From: Methylococcaceae bacterium UBA6146
Lineage (GTDB): Bacteria > Pseudomonadota > Gammaproteobacteria > Methylococcales > Methylomonadaceae
Length of the DNA: 64,000 bases
Direction: 5' to 3'
Assembly: GCA_002422395.1 (NCBI GenBank)
Contig: DIUY01000002.1
Span: 134,685-198,684 of the forward strand
Shown one piece after another: positions 1-8,116 of this stretch (position 1 is its first letter; the number at the start of each line of letters is the position of its first letter). The position numbers and the translations under genes were made by a program. Under the pieces are notes generated by a model. That model saw only the letters and a program-made list of their open reading frames with translations. It had not been told where the DNA came from and made no database searches.

Positions 1-38
1 ACCTTGGTCCAAGGTCACTGCCCACAGTTAAGCCATAG

Positions 39-230
39 GTATCTACACAAGTTTTTGAGACGTCATTCCGGCAGGGATTGCCGGAATCTAGGTCACATGG
101 ATGTGAAATGCATCCGAAACTCGGCATTTTTTCATCCAAAAACGTTTAGAAATTTCAAACATTGCCATCCTTGGCTTCTGGATTCCGGCAATCCCTGCCG
201 GAATGACGATGTTTAGACTTGTGTAGATAC
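39..230. repeat. MITE-like inverted-repeat element
   Basis: The 14-nt ends gtatctacacaagt (39-52) and acttgtgtagatac (217-230) are exact reverse complements. Just inside them a second pair of arms, 61-90 and 179-208, match over 30 nt with one mismatch (core attccggcaatccctgccgg). The roughly 90-bp centre is non-palindromic and holds no convincing gene. The layout, terminal inverted repeats around a short non-coding centre, resembles a miniature inverted-repeat element. The core itself resembles widespread bacterial intergenic palindromes. No clear target duplication was established. Confidence 0.6.
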
Positions 231-252
231 TTATGCAGTTAAGCAGGAGTAA

Positions 253-312
253 AACGGCTTCAGACGTTTTTGTTATTGGCGAAAGGCTAATACAGCAACG
301 TCTAAAGCCGTT
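253..312. terminator. Hairpin downstream of ppk2
   Basis: Arms 253-268 (aacggcttcagacgtt) and 297-312 pair over 16 nt with one mismatch around a 28-nt loop. The hairpin lies 40 nt past the stop of the minus-strand ppk2 gene. There is no clear T-run, so it may be a terminator or another palindromic repeat. Confidence 0.4.
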
Positions 313-352
313 AGACCCCAGTTTAAAATAGCTTAACTGTAGGCAGGGCGCT

Positions 353-1138
353 TCAAGGTGCGATCATGCCCTGATCCAAATAACTTTCGGCATAATTGAA
401 GACAATATCAGCATCAGGAAGCACCAATGATTCTTCCTTGTCGGTGTAGTCAAGCCGGAACAAGATGTCCTTGATGACGTTGATACGGGCGGAATGCTTG
501 TCATCGGCCCTGACAACAGTCCAGGGGGTGTTGATGTGATGGGTCCTTGCGAACATGATATTCCGCGCGACGCTGTAGTCATCCCAGTGTTTTTGCGCGG
601 CTTTATCAATAGGGCTTATCTTCCATTGTTTCAGCGGATCGCGTTCCCGTTCTTTCAGCCGTTCCTTTTGTTCTTCCTTACTTATATCCAAAAAATATTT
701 CAATACCTTAATGCCTGAGCGCACCAGCATTTCTTCAAAGCTGGGTACGGTTTCCAGAAACTCATAGTATTCATCTTCAGTGCAAAAGCCCATCACCCGT
801 TCCACGCCGGCGCGGTTGTACCAACTGCGGTTAAACAACACCAATTCTTGGGCGGCGGGAAGATGCTGCACATAACGCTGGAAATACCAGCAGCTTTTGT
901 CACGGTCAGATGGTGGGCCTAACGCCACCGTGCGCACCTCGCGCGGGCTGAGATATTCAACTATCCGTTTTATCGTGCCATCCTTGCCGCCTGCATCACG
1001 GCCTTCGAAGATAATCAGAACTTTATCGTTGTCCTTGATAATATGCTTCTGTAACTTGACCAGCTCGATTTGTAGGGCTTTTAACGTGTGTTTGTAATGC
1101 TTTTTAGATTCGGTTTGTTTATCTTGATCTTTTGTCAT
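353..1138 (-). CDS. ppk2: Polyphosphate kinase 2 family protein
   Basis: PPK2 enzymes transfer phosphate between polyphosphate and nucleoside di- or monophosphates in the cytoplasm. At 261 aa this is the short, single-domain form. The Walker A-like loop GRDAGGKDG lies near residues 46-54, and the Walker B-type segment FNRSWYNRAGVE near residue 100. The following lid region is rich in Arg/Lys (KERERDPLKQWK). The start is supported by gagggag upstream of the ATG. It stands alone, divergent from the nir-like genes, with a hairpin beyond its stop. Direction (polyP synthesis or use) and nucleotide preference cannot be read from the sequence. Confidence 0.9.
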   Translation of the reverse strand: MTKDQDKQTESKKHYKHTLKALQIELVKLQKHIIKDNDKVLIIFEGRDAGGKDGTIKRIVEYLSPREVRTVALGPPSDRDKSCWYFQRYVQHLPAAQELVLFNRSWYNRAGVERVMGFCTEDEYYEFLETVPSFEEMLVRSGIKVLKYFLDISKEEQKERLKERERDPLKQWKISPIDKAAQKHWDDYSVARNIMFARTHHINTPWTVVRADDKHSARINVIKDILFRLDYTDKEESLVLPDADIVFNYAESYLDQGMIAP

Positions 1139-1296
1139 ACGTTACTCCCTCTATTTAAATAATGGTTTCGAAAAACACCCTGCAACGATAATAATATGGT
1201 GACTATGGTTAATCCAACGCGCATTTTTAATCCTGTATTGCACAGACAGTGGCATAGGCCATAAACGCGCTTGAGATTTTATCCATCATCATATAG

Positions 1297-1309
1297 TATT
1301 GAGTCAATA
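1297..1309. promoter_or_regulatory. Palindrome upstream of the cd1-like gene
   Basis: tattgagtcaata is a perfect 13-nt palindrome ending 20 nt before the ATG at 1329. The half-site TTGA resembles that of FNR/Dnr-type regulators, but the half-sites are separated by one base rather than the usual spacing, so it is not a standard FNR box. It may be an operator; that is inference from position and symmetry. Confidence 0.3.
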
Positions 1310-1328
1310 CCAACTGGAGTTTGTCATA

Positions 1329-2921
1329 ATGAAAATAACAAAATCGCTACCCCTATCCGTTTTAACGGCAATGTTGCTGCCGTTGGGAAATTTTGCAATA
1401 GCCGACGAAGCCCAAAAAATGCACCAACTTTACCAAAACAACTGCGCCAGTTGCCATGGTTCTGATCATGGCGGTTATTTGGCGCCTGCCCTCAACGCTG
1501 ACACGCTAAAAGGCCGCAGCCCAACCGCGTTGCGCACGATTGTCATGGCGGGCAGTTTTGATACGTTGATGCCCCCGTTTTATGGACGGTTACCGGATGA
1601 TGACATTCGTGGCCTAGTCAGCCATTTACAAAGCACCCCTAAATTGCCTAATCCGGCGTTTACCATTGATGACATGAAAGCGTCGCTGAAAGTTTATGTC
1701 GCCGATGAAAGTAAGTTGCCAAGCAAACCGACTTACGCTATCGACAACATGGATGATGTCATCGGCGTGGCGGCACGGGGCAAATATGGGCGCGGTGAAG
1801 GCTCACGGGCGATTTTCATCAACAGCAAAACCCACCAAAAAATCGGCGAAGTGCCAACCGGAACTGCCGCGCACATCATCGACTACAACCCCGCCAATCC
1901 GCGTTGGGCTTACGTTAAAACCGACACGGCGGAAATTTTTAAAGTCGATTTATACTCCATGCAAGCCGTGCGCAGCATCAAAACCGGCTGGAATGGCCCC
2001 GGCATGGGCGTGTCGCGTGACGGCAAATACATCATGGCGGGCTCCTTCGTGCCGCATAACGCCGTTATCTTGAATGCCGACACGCTGGAGCCATTAAAAA
2101 CTTTTGAGCTCGAAGGCATAGACCCCGACGGCAAACAAGTTTCATCCGATTCAGGCATGGTCATTGGCACACCGTTCGCCGATATTTTCGCTATCGCCTT
2201 GGAAAATGCCGGACAAGTCTGGGTCGTTGATTTAAAAGACGATTTCCCCGTCACCCGCATCACCGACGTGGGACGCCATTTGCATGACGCATTCCTGACG
2301 CACGGTGGGCAAAAATTGATGATCGCGTCTTACGATGACAGCATCGTCGCCGCGATAGATTTGCAAGACCGCAAAATCATCAAAAAACTCGAAGCGGGTT
2401 GTGTGCCGCATGTGGGTGGTGGTTCGGCAGTCGTCGTAGATGGCCGCACCTTAGGCTTTGGCACTAACTTTGGCGATTGCGACAAAACTGTCGTTAGCGT
2501 TTGGGATTTGGACAAAATGGAAGTGGTCAAACAAATACCCGTCGCAGGTGGCACCGAATCGCCCGCCGCCCATGCCAACGCGCCATACATCGCAGTGGAT
2601 ATCATCAGCAAAGACCGCCGCGCCCGCACTATCCAATTGATTGACAAAAAATCATTGGAAGTCGTCAAAACCTTGGATGTCGGCGGTCACGCTTACTTTC
2701 CCGAATATAGCGCGGACGGTAAATTCCTGTACGTCAGCGCCGGCTATAACGGCGATGAAGTCGTGGTATACGATTCCACCAGCTTGGAAAAAGTCGCTTC
2801 GGTCGGCATGGAAAGCCCAGCGGGGATTTTTTCGCATGGCCGTGTCAGATACATGACCCGTGGCCTGTCGCCTGATGATTTAGCGGCGCGTGATGGTGGC
2901 TTGCCAGGAGCAAAGAAATGA
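1329..2921 (+). CDS. Cytochrome cd1-type protein (NirS/NirN-like)
   Basis: This 530-aa periplasmic protein has a signal peptide (MKITKSLPLS to about residue 25), an N-terminal c-type haem domain (C39-x-x-C42-H43, likely Met ligand M81) and a C-terminal eight-bladed haem d1 propeller. H182 (TAAHI) fits the proximal d1 ligand. H319 (HLHD) and H361 (CVPH) align with the distal histidines of NirS and have the same 42-residue spacing as Pseudomonas H327/H369. NirS reduces nitrite to NO; the related NirN acts on dihydro-haem d1. The end (ESPAGIF) also recalls NirN/NirF, so the subtype is open. The ATG at 1329 gives a proper signal peptide and has ggag upstream; a start 30 nt earlier would spoil it. 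It overlaps the next cytochrome by ATGA. No nirF, D, L, G, H, J or E gene is adjacent. Confidence 0.8.
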   Translation: MKITKSLPLSVLTAMLLPLGNFAIADEAQKMHQLYQNNCASCHGSDHGGYLAPALNADTLKGRSPTALRTIVMAGSFDTLMPPFYGRLPDDDIRGLVSHLQSTPKLPNPAFTIDDMKASLKVYVADESKLPSKPTYAIDNMDDVIGVAARGKYGRGEGSRAIFINSKTHQKIGEVPTGTAAHIIDYNPANPRWAYVKTDTAEIFKVDLYSMQAVRSIKTGWNGPGMGVSRDGKYIMAGSFVPHNAVILNADTLEPLKTFELEGIDPDGKQVSSDSGMVIGTPFADIFAIALENAGQVWVVDLKDDFPVTRITDVGRHLHDAFLTHGGQKLMIASYDDSIVAAIDLQDRKIIKKLEAGCVPHVGGGSAVVVDGRTLGFGTNFGDCDKTVVSVWDLDKMEVVKQIPVAGGTESPAAHANAPYIAVDIISKDRRARTIQLIDKKSLEVVKTLDVGGHAYFPEYSADGKFLYVSAGYNGDEVVVYDSTSLEKVASVGMESPAGIFSHGRVRYMTRGLSPDDLAARDGGLPGAKK

Positions 2922-3226
2922 ACCGCTGGCTACTTTTAGCAGGGCTGCCATTGGCATTAACGGCACACACCGCCCATGCCACCAGTATCTATGCCGGACA
3001 AGCGCGGGCTGCCGCCGTGTGTTCGCAATGCCACGGCATCAAAACGCCCTCCGCCGAAGCGCCTTTTCCGCCGCTGGCCGGACGCGACGCCGACTACCTG
3101 CAAACCGCGCTCAAACAATACCGCGACAAAACCCGCAAATCAGACATTATGAATGCGATTGCAGGTTCATTGACCGACAATGATATTGCCAATGTCGCGG
3201 CATATTATGCTAAGTTGAAACCATAA
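2918..3226 (+). CDS. Small class I c-type cytochrome (nirM position)
   Basis: This 102-aa protein has an N-terminal signal peptide ending near AHA (residue 21), one haem motif CSQCH at about residue 35, and a candidate Met ligand in RKSDIMNAI. The tail NDIANVAAYYAKLK is typical of cytochrome c553/c551-like proteins. It overlaps the cd1-like gene by 4 nt (ATGA), so translation is probably coupled. In Pseudomonas-type nir operons the second gene, nirM, encodes the electron donor to NirS. By position this protein may feed electrons to the cd1-like protein; that role is inferred. Confidence 0.85.
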   Translation: MNRWLLLAGLPLALTAHTAHATSIYAGQARAAAVCSQCHGIKTPSAEAPFPPLAGRDADYLQTALKQYRDKTRKSDIMNAIAGSLTDNDIANVAAYYAKLKP

Positions 3227-3234
3227 CGCCGTCA

Positions 3235-3265
3235 CGACTGCCCGTCCTTTGAGGACGTGCAGTCG
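3235..3265. repeat. Dispersed palindrome, core copy a
   Basis: This 31-nt imperfect palindrome (cgactgcccgtcc / ggacgtgcagtcg) is one member of a family also seen at 5731-5761, 25329-25359, 30148-30178 and inside the longer elements at 18680-18790 and 26308-26401. It lies between the two small cytochrome genes and could fold in the transcript. Confidence 0.7.
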
Positions 3266-3304
3266 TCATGCACTCTTCCGGTTTCAACTATCACCGAAAA
3301 ACCC

Positions 3305-3625
3305 ATGATAAAAAAATTGTTGCTAACTGGATTTTTAATTACCGCTACCGTTATCCACGCCAGCCAGGCAGAACCAACGCCAGCACGGCAAACTGAACTG
3401 CGCAACCTACTTAAAAACGATTGCGGGGCTTGTCATGGGCTAACCTTGCAAGGTGGTATGGGGCCTGCGTTATTGCCGGACAAGCTCGCCGGAAAACCGG
3501 ACGGGTTGTTGGTGACGACGATTTTGGAAGGCCGCCAAGGCACGGCAATGCCGCCTTGGCAACCTTTTATGGATAGGGAAGAAGCGGTTTGGTTGGTTGG
3601 GGTTTTGCGTAGTGGGAAGCGATAA
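3305..3625 (+). CDS. Cytochrome c55X-type protein (NirC-like)
   Basis: This 106-aa c-type cytochrome has a short signal peptide (MIKKLLLTGF to about HAS-QA), a haem motif CGACH near residue 38 and a Met ligand in GTAMPPW. The order haem motif, GLTLQGGMGPAL, LAGKPDGLL and AMPPW is characteristic of the NirC/cytochrome c55X family of denitrification operons. The ATG at 3305 is preferred because it starts a good signal peptide. With the two preceding genes it reproduces the order nirS-nirM-nirC, but the haem d1 genes that normally follow are missing and the next gene points the other way. Confidence 0.75.
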   Translation: MIKKLLLTGFLITATVIHASQAEPTPARQTELRNLLKNDCGACHGLTLQGGMGPALLPDKLAGKPDGLLVTTILEGRQGTAMPPWQPFMDREEAVWLVGVLRSGKR

Positions 3626-3642
3626 AGTTTTTTCCGCTTGAA

Positions 3643-3987
3643 TTAACCGGATATTTTTTCCAAAGCGTTAAGCAAATTGATCAATTTAGTTGAATGTAGC
3701 CAAGCGGTTTGTTTGGCGTTTTCAATATCTGGGTTGTTTTCAGTGATATCAAAAGCCGTTTCGTGGAAAGCAATATGGGTTTTTTCCAAAATATTTATAA
3801 CATCTTGTTTTTCAATTGAAAATATATCCATATTTGGTTTTATTTCAGAATAAAACATTTTGCCAAAAGCGCATTCTGTAGGTTTTTTATGGTTAAAGAC
3901 GGTGCTATGGTTGAGGCATTTTTGTATGCCATTGATATATAAAATATGTTGCGCCATATAAAGGCTAAAAGAAATATTTTTGCTCAT
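3643..3987 (-). CDS. Stand-alone CZB (zinc-binding) domain protein
   Basis: This protein of about 114 aa appears to be a chemoreceptor zinc-binding (CZB) domain alone. The CZB signature residues appear in order: a His in AQHILYINGI, the Cys and Gly of ECAFGKMFYSE, and the two His of KTHIAFHETA. In other proteins CZB binds zinc through 3 His and 1 Cys and modulates chemotaxis receptors or diguanylate cyclases. No output domain is attached. The ATG at 3987 is preferred (AGGATGG upstream); 3996 is possible. A separate signalling partner would be needed and none is adjacent, so its role is unknown. Confidence 0.6.
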   Translation of the reverse strand: MSKNISFSLYMAQHILYINGIQKCLNHSTVFNHKKPTECAFGKMFYSEIKPNMDIFSIEKQDVINILEKTHIAFHETAFDITENNPDIENAKQTAWLHSTKLINLLNALEKISG

Positions 3988-4304
3988 GTTATCCATCCTA
4001 TACTTTACACAGTAGGCCAGCAATGGTGGATAGTGGTTATGATTTGACTGTTAAAGTTTCAGCAGGCATTGCCAATATCCAGATCACAGGGAGGTAAGCA
4101 ATTATTAGCCCGCCTGATTATTAATATATTAGAATATATTAATAATTCTGTAAAATTTTGTGCAACCCGCAGAATGTCATCACAGGTTAATTGTCGGCTT
4201 ATGGCTTTAATAACCGTTTGAATTCATTTGAAACTAAAAGTAGTACGAAACGGGTTACAATTGCATTTCAGCGATTAATTTGACTGCCATCTGGAGGAAA
4301 TTGT

Positions 4305-4694
4305 ATGCAACCCGAACAAAAATCAACTTATTTAAAAACCGCGTTAAAAGTGATCGGCGCCATTTACGTCGTCGGCGTGCCGTTAATGATGATGTGGATA
4401 TGGCCGGCAGGTTGGGGCTGGACGCCGGCTCAACCCGAATACGAGCACATGATCATGGGCGTTTACGCCACCTTGGGGGTGTTCTTGTATCAAGCCGCCA
4501 AAGACCCATTAGCCAATGCCAGCTTAATTTGGTTCACCGTATGGTCAAACATTGTCCACGGCGGTGTGATGTTCTATTACGCCATTGTTGATGAAACCGA
4601 CCGGATAAACTTGCTAGGCGATGTCCCCGCCTTATTTCTTGTCGCGTTTGTTTTATGGTATCTCATGCCACCTAAAACGCGTTATTTTGGTTAG
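4305..4694 (+). CDS. Small four-helix membrane protein, DUF6632-like
   Basis: This 129-aa protein has about four hydrophobic helices (near residues 14-32, 47-63, 74-91 and 104-122) and very few charges in them. The segments MIMGVYATLGVFLYQAAKDP and WFTVWSNIVHGGVM resemble the DUF6632 family, whose function is not established. A strong ribosome site (ctggaggaaa) precedes the ATG, supporting this start. It is transcribed alone; a palindromic terminator-like repeat follows it. Confidence 0.65.
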   Translation: MQPEQKSTYLKTALKVIGAIYVVGVPLMMMWIWPAGWGWTPAQPEYEHMIMGVYATLGVFLYQAAKDPLANASLIWFTVWSNIVHGGVMFYYAIVDETDRINLLGDVPALFLVAFVLWYLMPPKTRYFG

Positions 4695-4727
4695 TTAGCA
4701 CAAAAATAACGGATCAAAATCGCCCTG

Positions 4728-4758
4728 GATCCGGCAGGTTTTTAAAACCTGCCGGATC
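4728..4758. terminator. Palindrome after the DUF6632-like gene
   Basis: gatccggcaggttt (from 4728) pairs with aaacctgccggatc (ending 4758), an almost loopless perfect palindrome 33 nt after the stop at 4694. It could act as a terminator on either strand, but has no long T-run. Confidence 0.45.
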
Positions 4759-4855
4759 TTAATCCAGAATATTTTTATTGGCCAAATCCTGCCCGCTTGC
4801 CGATAATGCCCATTTATTTTAGCCAAATTAAATTTATTCAATCACCGGATCCATC

Positions 4856-5698
4856 ATGCGCAAGTCATACATTTTTTTATCATTGTTGTTTTTTTCGTCA
4901 GCCAGCCAACTGGCAGTTGGCGCAACGCCACCAGCGATTGTCGAGTTGCAGACCAATGTCGGCACCATCACCGTGAAGCTTGATTTTGCGAAAGCGCCCA
5001 TTAGCGCAAATAATTTCCTCGATTATGTCAAAAGCGGGTTTTATGGCAGCACGTTGATACATCGCGCCATTAAAGGTTTTGTGGTGCAGGGGGGCGGATT
5101 TAACAAAGCGGACGGCAAGCAGAAAACCACGCGTACGCCAATTGTCAATGAATCCACTAACGGCTTAAGTAATTTGACCGGCACTATCGCGATGGCCCGC
5201 ACAAATGACCCCAATTCGGCGACTTCGCAGTTTTATATCAACCTTAAAGACAATTTCAATTTGGATTATGCCGGCGTCGCCAATCCCGGTTATGCGGTGT
5301 TTGGCAAGGTGATAGACGGCATGGATGTGGTCAGGAAGATTGAAGCGATGGCCGCTATTAGCGACGTGCCTTATACGGGTTCGTCCAGCGTGGTTTTTAT
5401 TGAGAAGGCTTTTAGCTCTTATTCTTTAGACAGGAAGGTTTCCAAAACCAGAATCAGGCGCATTGGTTCGGGCAAAGTCACCAGTGTGCCGGCGGGGATT
5501 GCGTGCGGTTCGAGCTGTTTTTTGAAGCAACCGGCGGCGGGCACTATAGAATTGACTGCGGCACCGGCGGCAGGCTATTCGTTTACCGGCTGGCGCGGGG
5601 ATTGCTGGGGGTTTGACAAGGTTATCACCATCGACACCTTGAAAGGAAACCACAATTGCACCGCCGTGTTCACTAAGAATTCTTCCGCTGTCCAGTAA
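4856..5698 (+). CDS. Exported cyclophilin PPIase with C-terminal GWxGDC-type domain
   Basis: This 280-aa protein begins with a signal peptide (to about VGA, residue 23), so it acts beyond the inner membrane. Residues about 27-185 are a cyclophilin-type peptidyl-prolyl isomerase, with VVQGGGF, SQFYINL and YAVFGKVIDGMDVV segments of the bacterial PpiA/B group. Residues about 195-275 form an extra domain with two Cys pairs (GIACGSSC; GDCWGF and HNC) and the motif YSFTGWRGDC, typical of InlB-type B-repeat/bacterial repeat modules found on surface proteins. Ordinary PpiA lacks this tail. The C-terminal module may anchor the enzyme or bind a ligand; that is inference. Confidence 0.8.
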   Translation: MRKSYIFLSLLFFSSASQLAVGATPPAIVELQTNVGTITVKLDFAKAPISANNFLDYVKSGFYGSTLIHRAIKGFVVQGGGFNKADGKQKTTRTPIVNESTNGLSNLTGTIAMARTNDPNSATSQFYINLKDNFNLDYAGVANPGYAVFGKVIDGMDVVRKIEAMAAISDVPYTGSSSVVFIEKAFSSYSLDRKVSKTRIRRIGSGKVTSVPAGIACGSSCFLKQPAAGTIELTAAPAAGYSFTGWRGDCWGFDKVITIDTLKGNHNCTAVFTKNSSAVQ

Positions 5699-5730
5699 AG
5701 GCGTAACTAATCGTAGTTGGGAGGGTGTCA

Positions 5731-5761
5731 CGACTGCCAGTCCTTCAAGGACTGGCAGTCG
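5731..5761. repeat. Dispersed palindrome, core copy b (perfect)
   Basis: The arms cgactgccagtcctt and aaggactggcagtcg are a perfect 15-bp inverted repeat around one base. It lies between the convergent cyclophilin and eutC genes, where it could serve as a bidirectional terminator. It is the best-conserved member of the family first noted at 3235. Confidence 0.8.
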
Positions 5762-5822
5762 TTATGGCATCGAAATTATTTGCTATCCGTCACCCGCCGC
5801 CTAAAAACGTCTGCTTAATTAT

Positions 5823-6629
5823 TCAATCCAGCAAGAAATTAGCCTGTTGCGGCAGATTTTCCAGATCGTCGTCTGTCGTTTCGTCTTTTAAATTAACGCC
5901 TGAAAGCTGTAATTTTTCCGCCGCATCAATTAAAAACAGCAATTTTTTCAATGCCTCCCGATAACTCAGGCCGTTACAGTGGATATTGGAAATGCAATTG
6001 CGGTCAGCATCGGTGCTGACGCCTGGTTTGGCTTGATAGGTGAAATAAATGCCCATACTGTCGGGCGAGCTTAAGCCGGGGCGTTCACCAATTAAGACGA
6101 TGCACAAGCGGGCGGCATAATGCCCGGCGATGGCATCACCTATCGCCACCCGCCCGTGCTTTACCAGACACACAGGCGGCAGGGCATAGCCGTTTGTTTG
6201 CAATTGGGGCAGCAATAAACTTAACAGCGGTTCGGCATGGTGTTCGATAGCTTTAGACGATAAGCCGTCAGCCACCACAACCACGGCGTCCGCGTTAGGG
6301 CAGGCATTGCGTTGTAAACAATCGACCGCAGACGCACTTAATAACCGCCCTAAATCAGGGCGTTGCAAATAAACGCGCTGATTTTCCGCCTGGGTTTGCA
6401 AGTTTAGGGTTTGATAGCCTTGCGCTTGGATATGCCCGGACAGGGCGATAAAATCCAGCGGGATATTGACCGCATCGCGGGCCAGCGCATGGGCCAGCTG
6501 GAAATCCAGACAGGCACGGGTTGGCAGGCTCATGCCCGCATGGCCTAACGCAATACGCGCGGGCGTGAATTGGCTTAAGGCTTGCCAAGGGTCTTCTGAA
6601 GCTGCTGTTGGTTTGCTAATGTTGCCCAT
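5823..6629 (-). CDS. eutC: Ethanolamine ammonia-lyase small subunit
   Basis: EutC is the small subunit of the adenosylcobalamin-dependent lyase that splits ethanolamine into acetaldehyde and ammonia. At about 268 aa it has family length. Recognisable stretches include DPWQALSQFTPARIALG, SDA-type VVVVADGLSSKAIE, and LIGERPGLSSPDSMGIYFTY. The ATG at 6629 has gtgga upstream and overlaps the eutB stop by 14 nt; a GTG 12 nt earlier (6641) is an alternative. Translation is likely coupled to eutB. No reactivase (eutA), adenosyltransferase (eutT), transporter or microcompartment gene is next to it. Confidence 0.93.
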   Translation of the reverse strand: MGNISKPTAASEDPWQALSQFTPARIALGHAGMSLPTRACLDFQLAHALARDAVNIPLDFIALSGHIQAQGYQTLNLQTQAENQRVYLQRPDLGRLLSASAVDCLQRNACPNADAVVVVADGLSSKAIEHHAEPLLSLLLPQLQTNGYALPPVCLVKHGRVAIGDAIAGHYAARLCIVLIGERPGLSSPDSMGIYFTYQAKPGVSTDADRNCISNIHCNGLSYREALKKLLFLIDAAEKLQLSGVNLKDETTDDDLENLPQQANFLLD

Positions 6630-8022
6630 TGCTGTGTCCACTTAGTTTTTGCAAAGCCGGTTTAAATAAGGCCGGTATTTCACGTTGTTGCAATAATCGG
6701 TTATGCGCATCAAACAGTTGGTGCTGTTGCAGCCATTGCTCAAATTCTGGCGCGGGCCTTAAGCCTAGCACTTGGCGTATGTACAGGGCGTCATGGAAAG
6801 ATGTCGATTGGTAGTTGAGCATCACATCATCCGCCCCCGGAACGCCCATAATAAAGGTGCCGCCCGCCACGGCGAACTGCGTCAGCAACATGTCCATATC
6901 GTCCTGATCGGCTTCAGCGTGGTTGGTGTAGCACACATCGCAGCCCATCGGCAGACCCAATAATTTGCCGCAAAAATGGTCTTCCAGACCGGCGCGGATA
7001 ATCTGCTTGCCGTCGTACAGGTATTCAGGGCCAATAAAACCCACCACAGTATTGACTAGCAGCGGCCTAAATTTGCGGGCGACCGCATAAGCCCGTGCCT
7101 CACAAGTTTGCTGATCCATGCCTTCGTGGGCGTTGGCGGACAACGCGCTGCCTTGGCCGGTCTCAAAGTACATGCAGTTATTGCCTACCGTGCCGCGCCC
7201 CAGTTCCAAGGCGGCAAGGTGGGCTTCCTGCAATAAATCGAGGTTAATGCCGAAACTGTCATTGGCTTTTTGCGTACCGGCAATGGACTGGAACACCAAA
7301 TCCACGGGTGCGCCTTGGGCAATGGCTTTCAGTGTGGTGGTCACATGCGCCAGCACACATGACTGAGTTGGTATTTGGTAACGTTCGATGACATCATTCA
7401 GCAGGTGCAGCAGACGTGCCGTGGCTTCCAAGTTGTCAGATGCGGGGTTGATGCCGATGACCGCATCGCCGCAACCGTATAGCAAACCGTCCAAAACACT
7501 GGCGGCGACGCCCGCCGGGTTGTCGGTAGGGTGGTTGGGCTGCAAGCGGGTGGACAGGCGGTTTTCCAAGCCAATCGTGCCACGGAAACGGGTGACCACG
7601 CGGCATTTTTTTGCCACTAGGATCAAGTCCTGGATGCGCATGATTTTCGACACTGCCGCCACCATTTCCGGTGTCAGGCCGGGGGCGAGGGCGGTTAAAA
7701 TTTCGCTGGTGGCGTGCTCACTGAGTAGCCAGTTACGGAAATCACCCACCGTCAAATGGCTGACCGGCGCGAACGCCGCTCTGTCATGGCCGTCGATAAT
7801 CAGGCGCGTGACTTCGTCTTGCTCATAAGGCACCAGCGCCTCGTTAATGAATTGTTTTAGCGGCACATCCGCCAACACCCATTGGGCGGCGACCCGCTCA
7901 AGGTTGTTGGCCGCCGCCACGCCCGCAAGATAATCGCCCGACCGTGGCGGTGTGGCCTTCGCCATTAGGTTGCGCAGGGTTTTAAAATCGTAGCTCAGAT
8001 TTGCCAAGTGTGTCTTATACAT
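6616..8022 (-). CDS. eutB: Ethanolamine ammonia-lyase large subunit
   Basis: This 468-aa catalytic subunit aligns closely with enteric EutB over its whole length. Residues known to matter in E. coli EutB are kept: the Arg of STRLQPN (R160 equivalent), the Asn of VIGINP (N193) and the Glu of YFETGQG (E287). GFIGPEYLYDGKQIIRAGLE and NYQSTSFHDALY are further family signatures. It lies upstream of eutC on the minus strand, with overlapping reading frames. Without a microcompartment the acetaldehyde product would be released in the cytoplasm, so nitrogen scavenging is a likelier purpose than carbon use; that is inference. Confidence 0.96.
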   Translation of the reverse strand: MYKTHLANLSYDFKTLRNLMAKATPPRSGDYLAGVAAANNLERVAAQWVLADVPLKQFINEALVPYEQDEVTRLIIDGHDRAAFAPVSHLTVGDFRNWLLSEHATSEILTALAPGLTPEMVAAVSKIMRIQDLILVAKKCRVVTRFRGTIGLENRLSTRLQPNHPTDNPAGVAASVLDGLLYGCGDAVIGINPASDNLEATARLLHLLNDVIERYQIPTQSCVLAHVTTTLKAIAQGAPVDLVFQSIAGTQKANDSFGINLDLLQEAHLAALELGRGTVGNNCMYFETGQGSALSANAHEGMDQQTCEARAYAVARKFRPLLVNTVVGFIGPEYLYDGKQIIRAGLEDHFCGKLLGLPMGCDVCYTNHAEADQDDMDMLLTQFAVAGGTFIMGVPGADDVMLNYQSTSFHDALYIRQVLGLRPAPEFEQWLQQHQLFDAHNRLLQQREIPALFKPALQKLSGHSNGQH

Positions 8023-8116
8023 GAAGGACTGGGAAGGACTAGGTAAGCGTTATTAGGGAGAATTAAGAGGTGGCGGCATAGTTTGTTTAATGGCCCCATT
8101 TTCCAATGGCTTGGGC

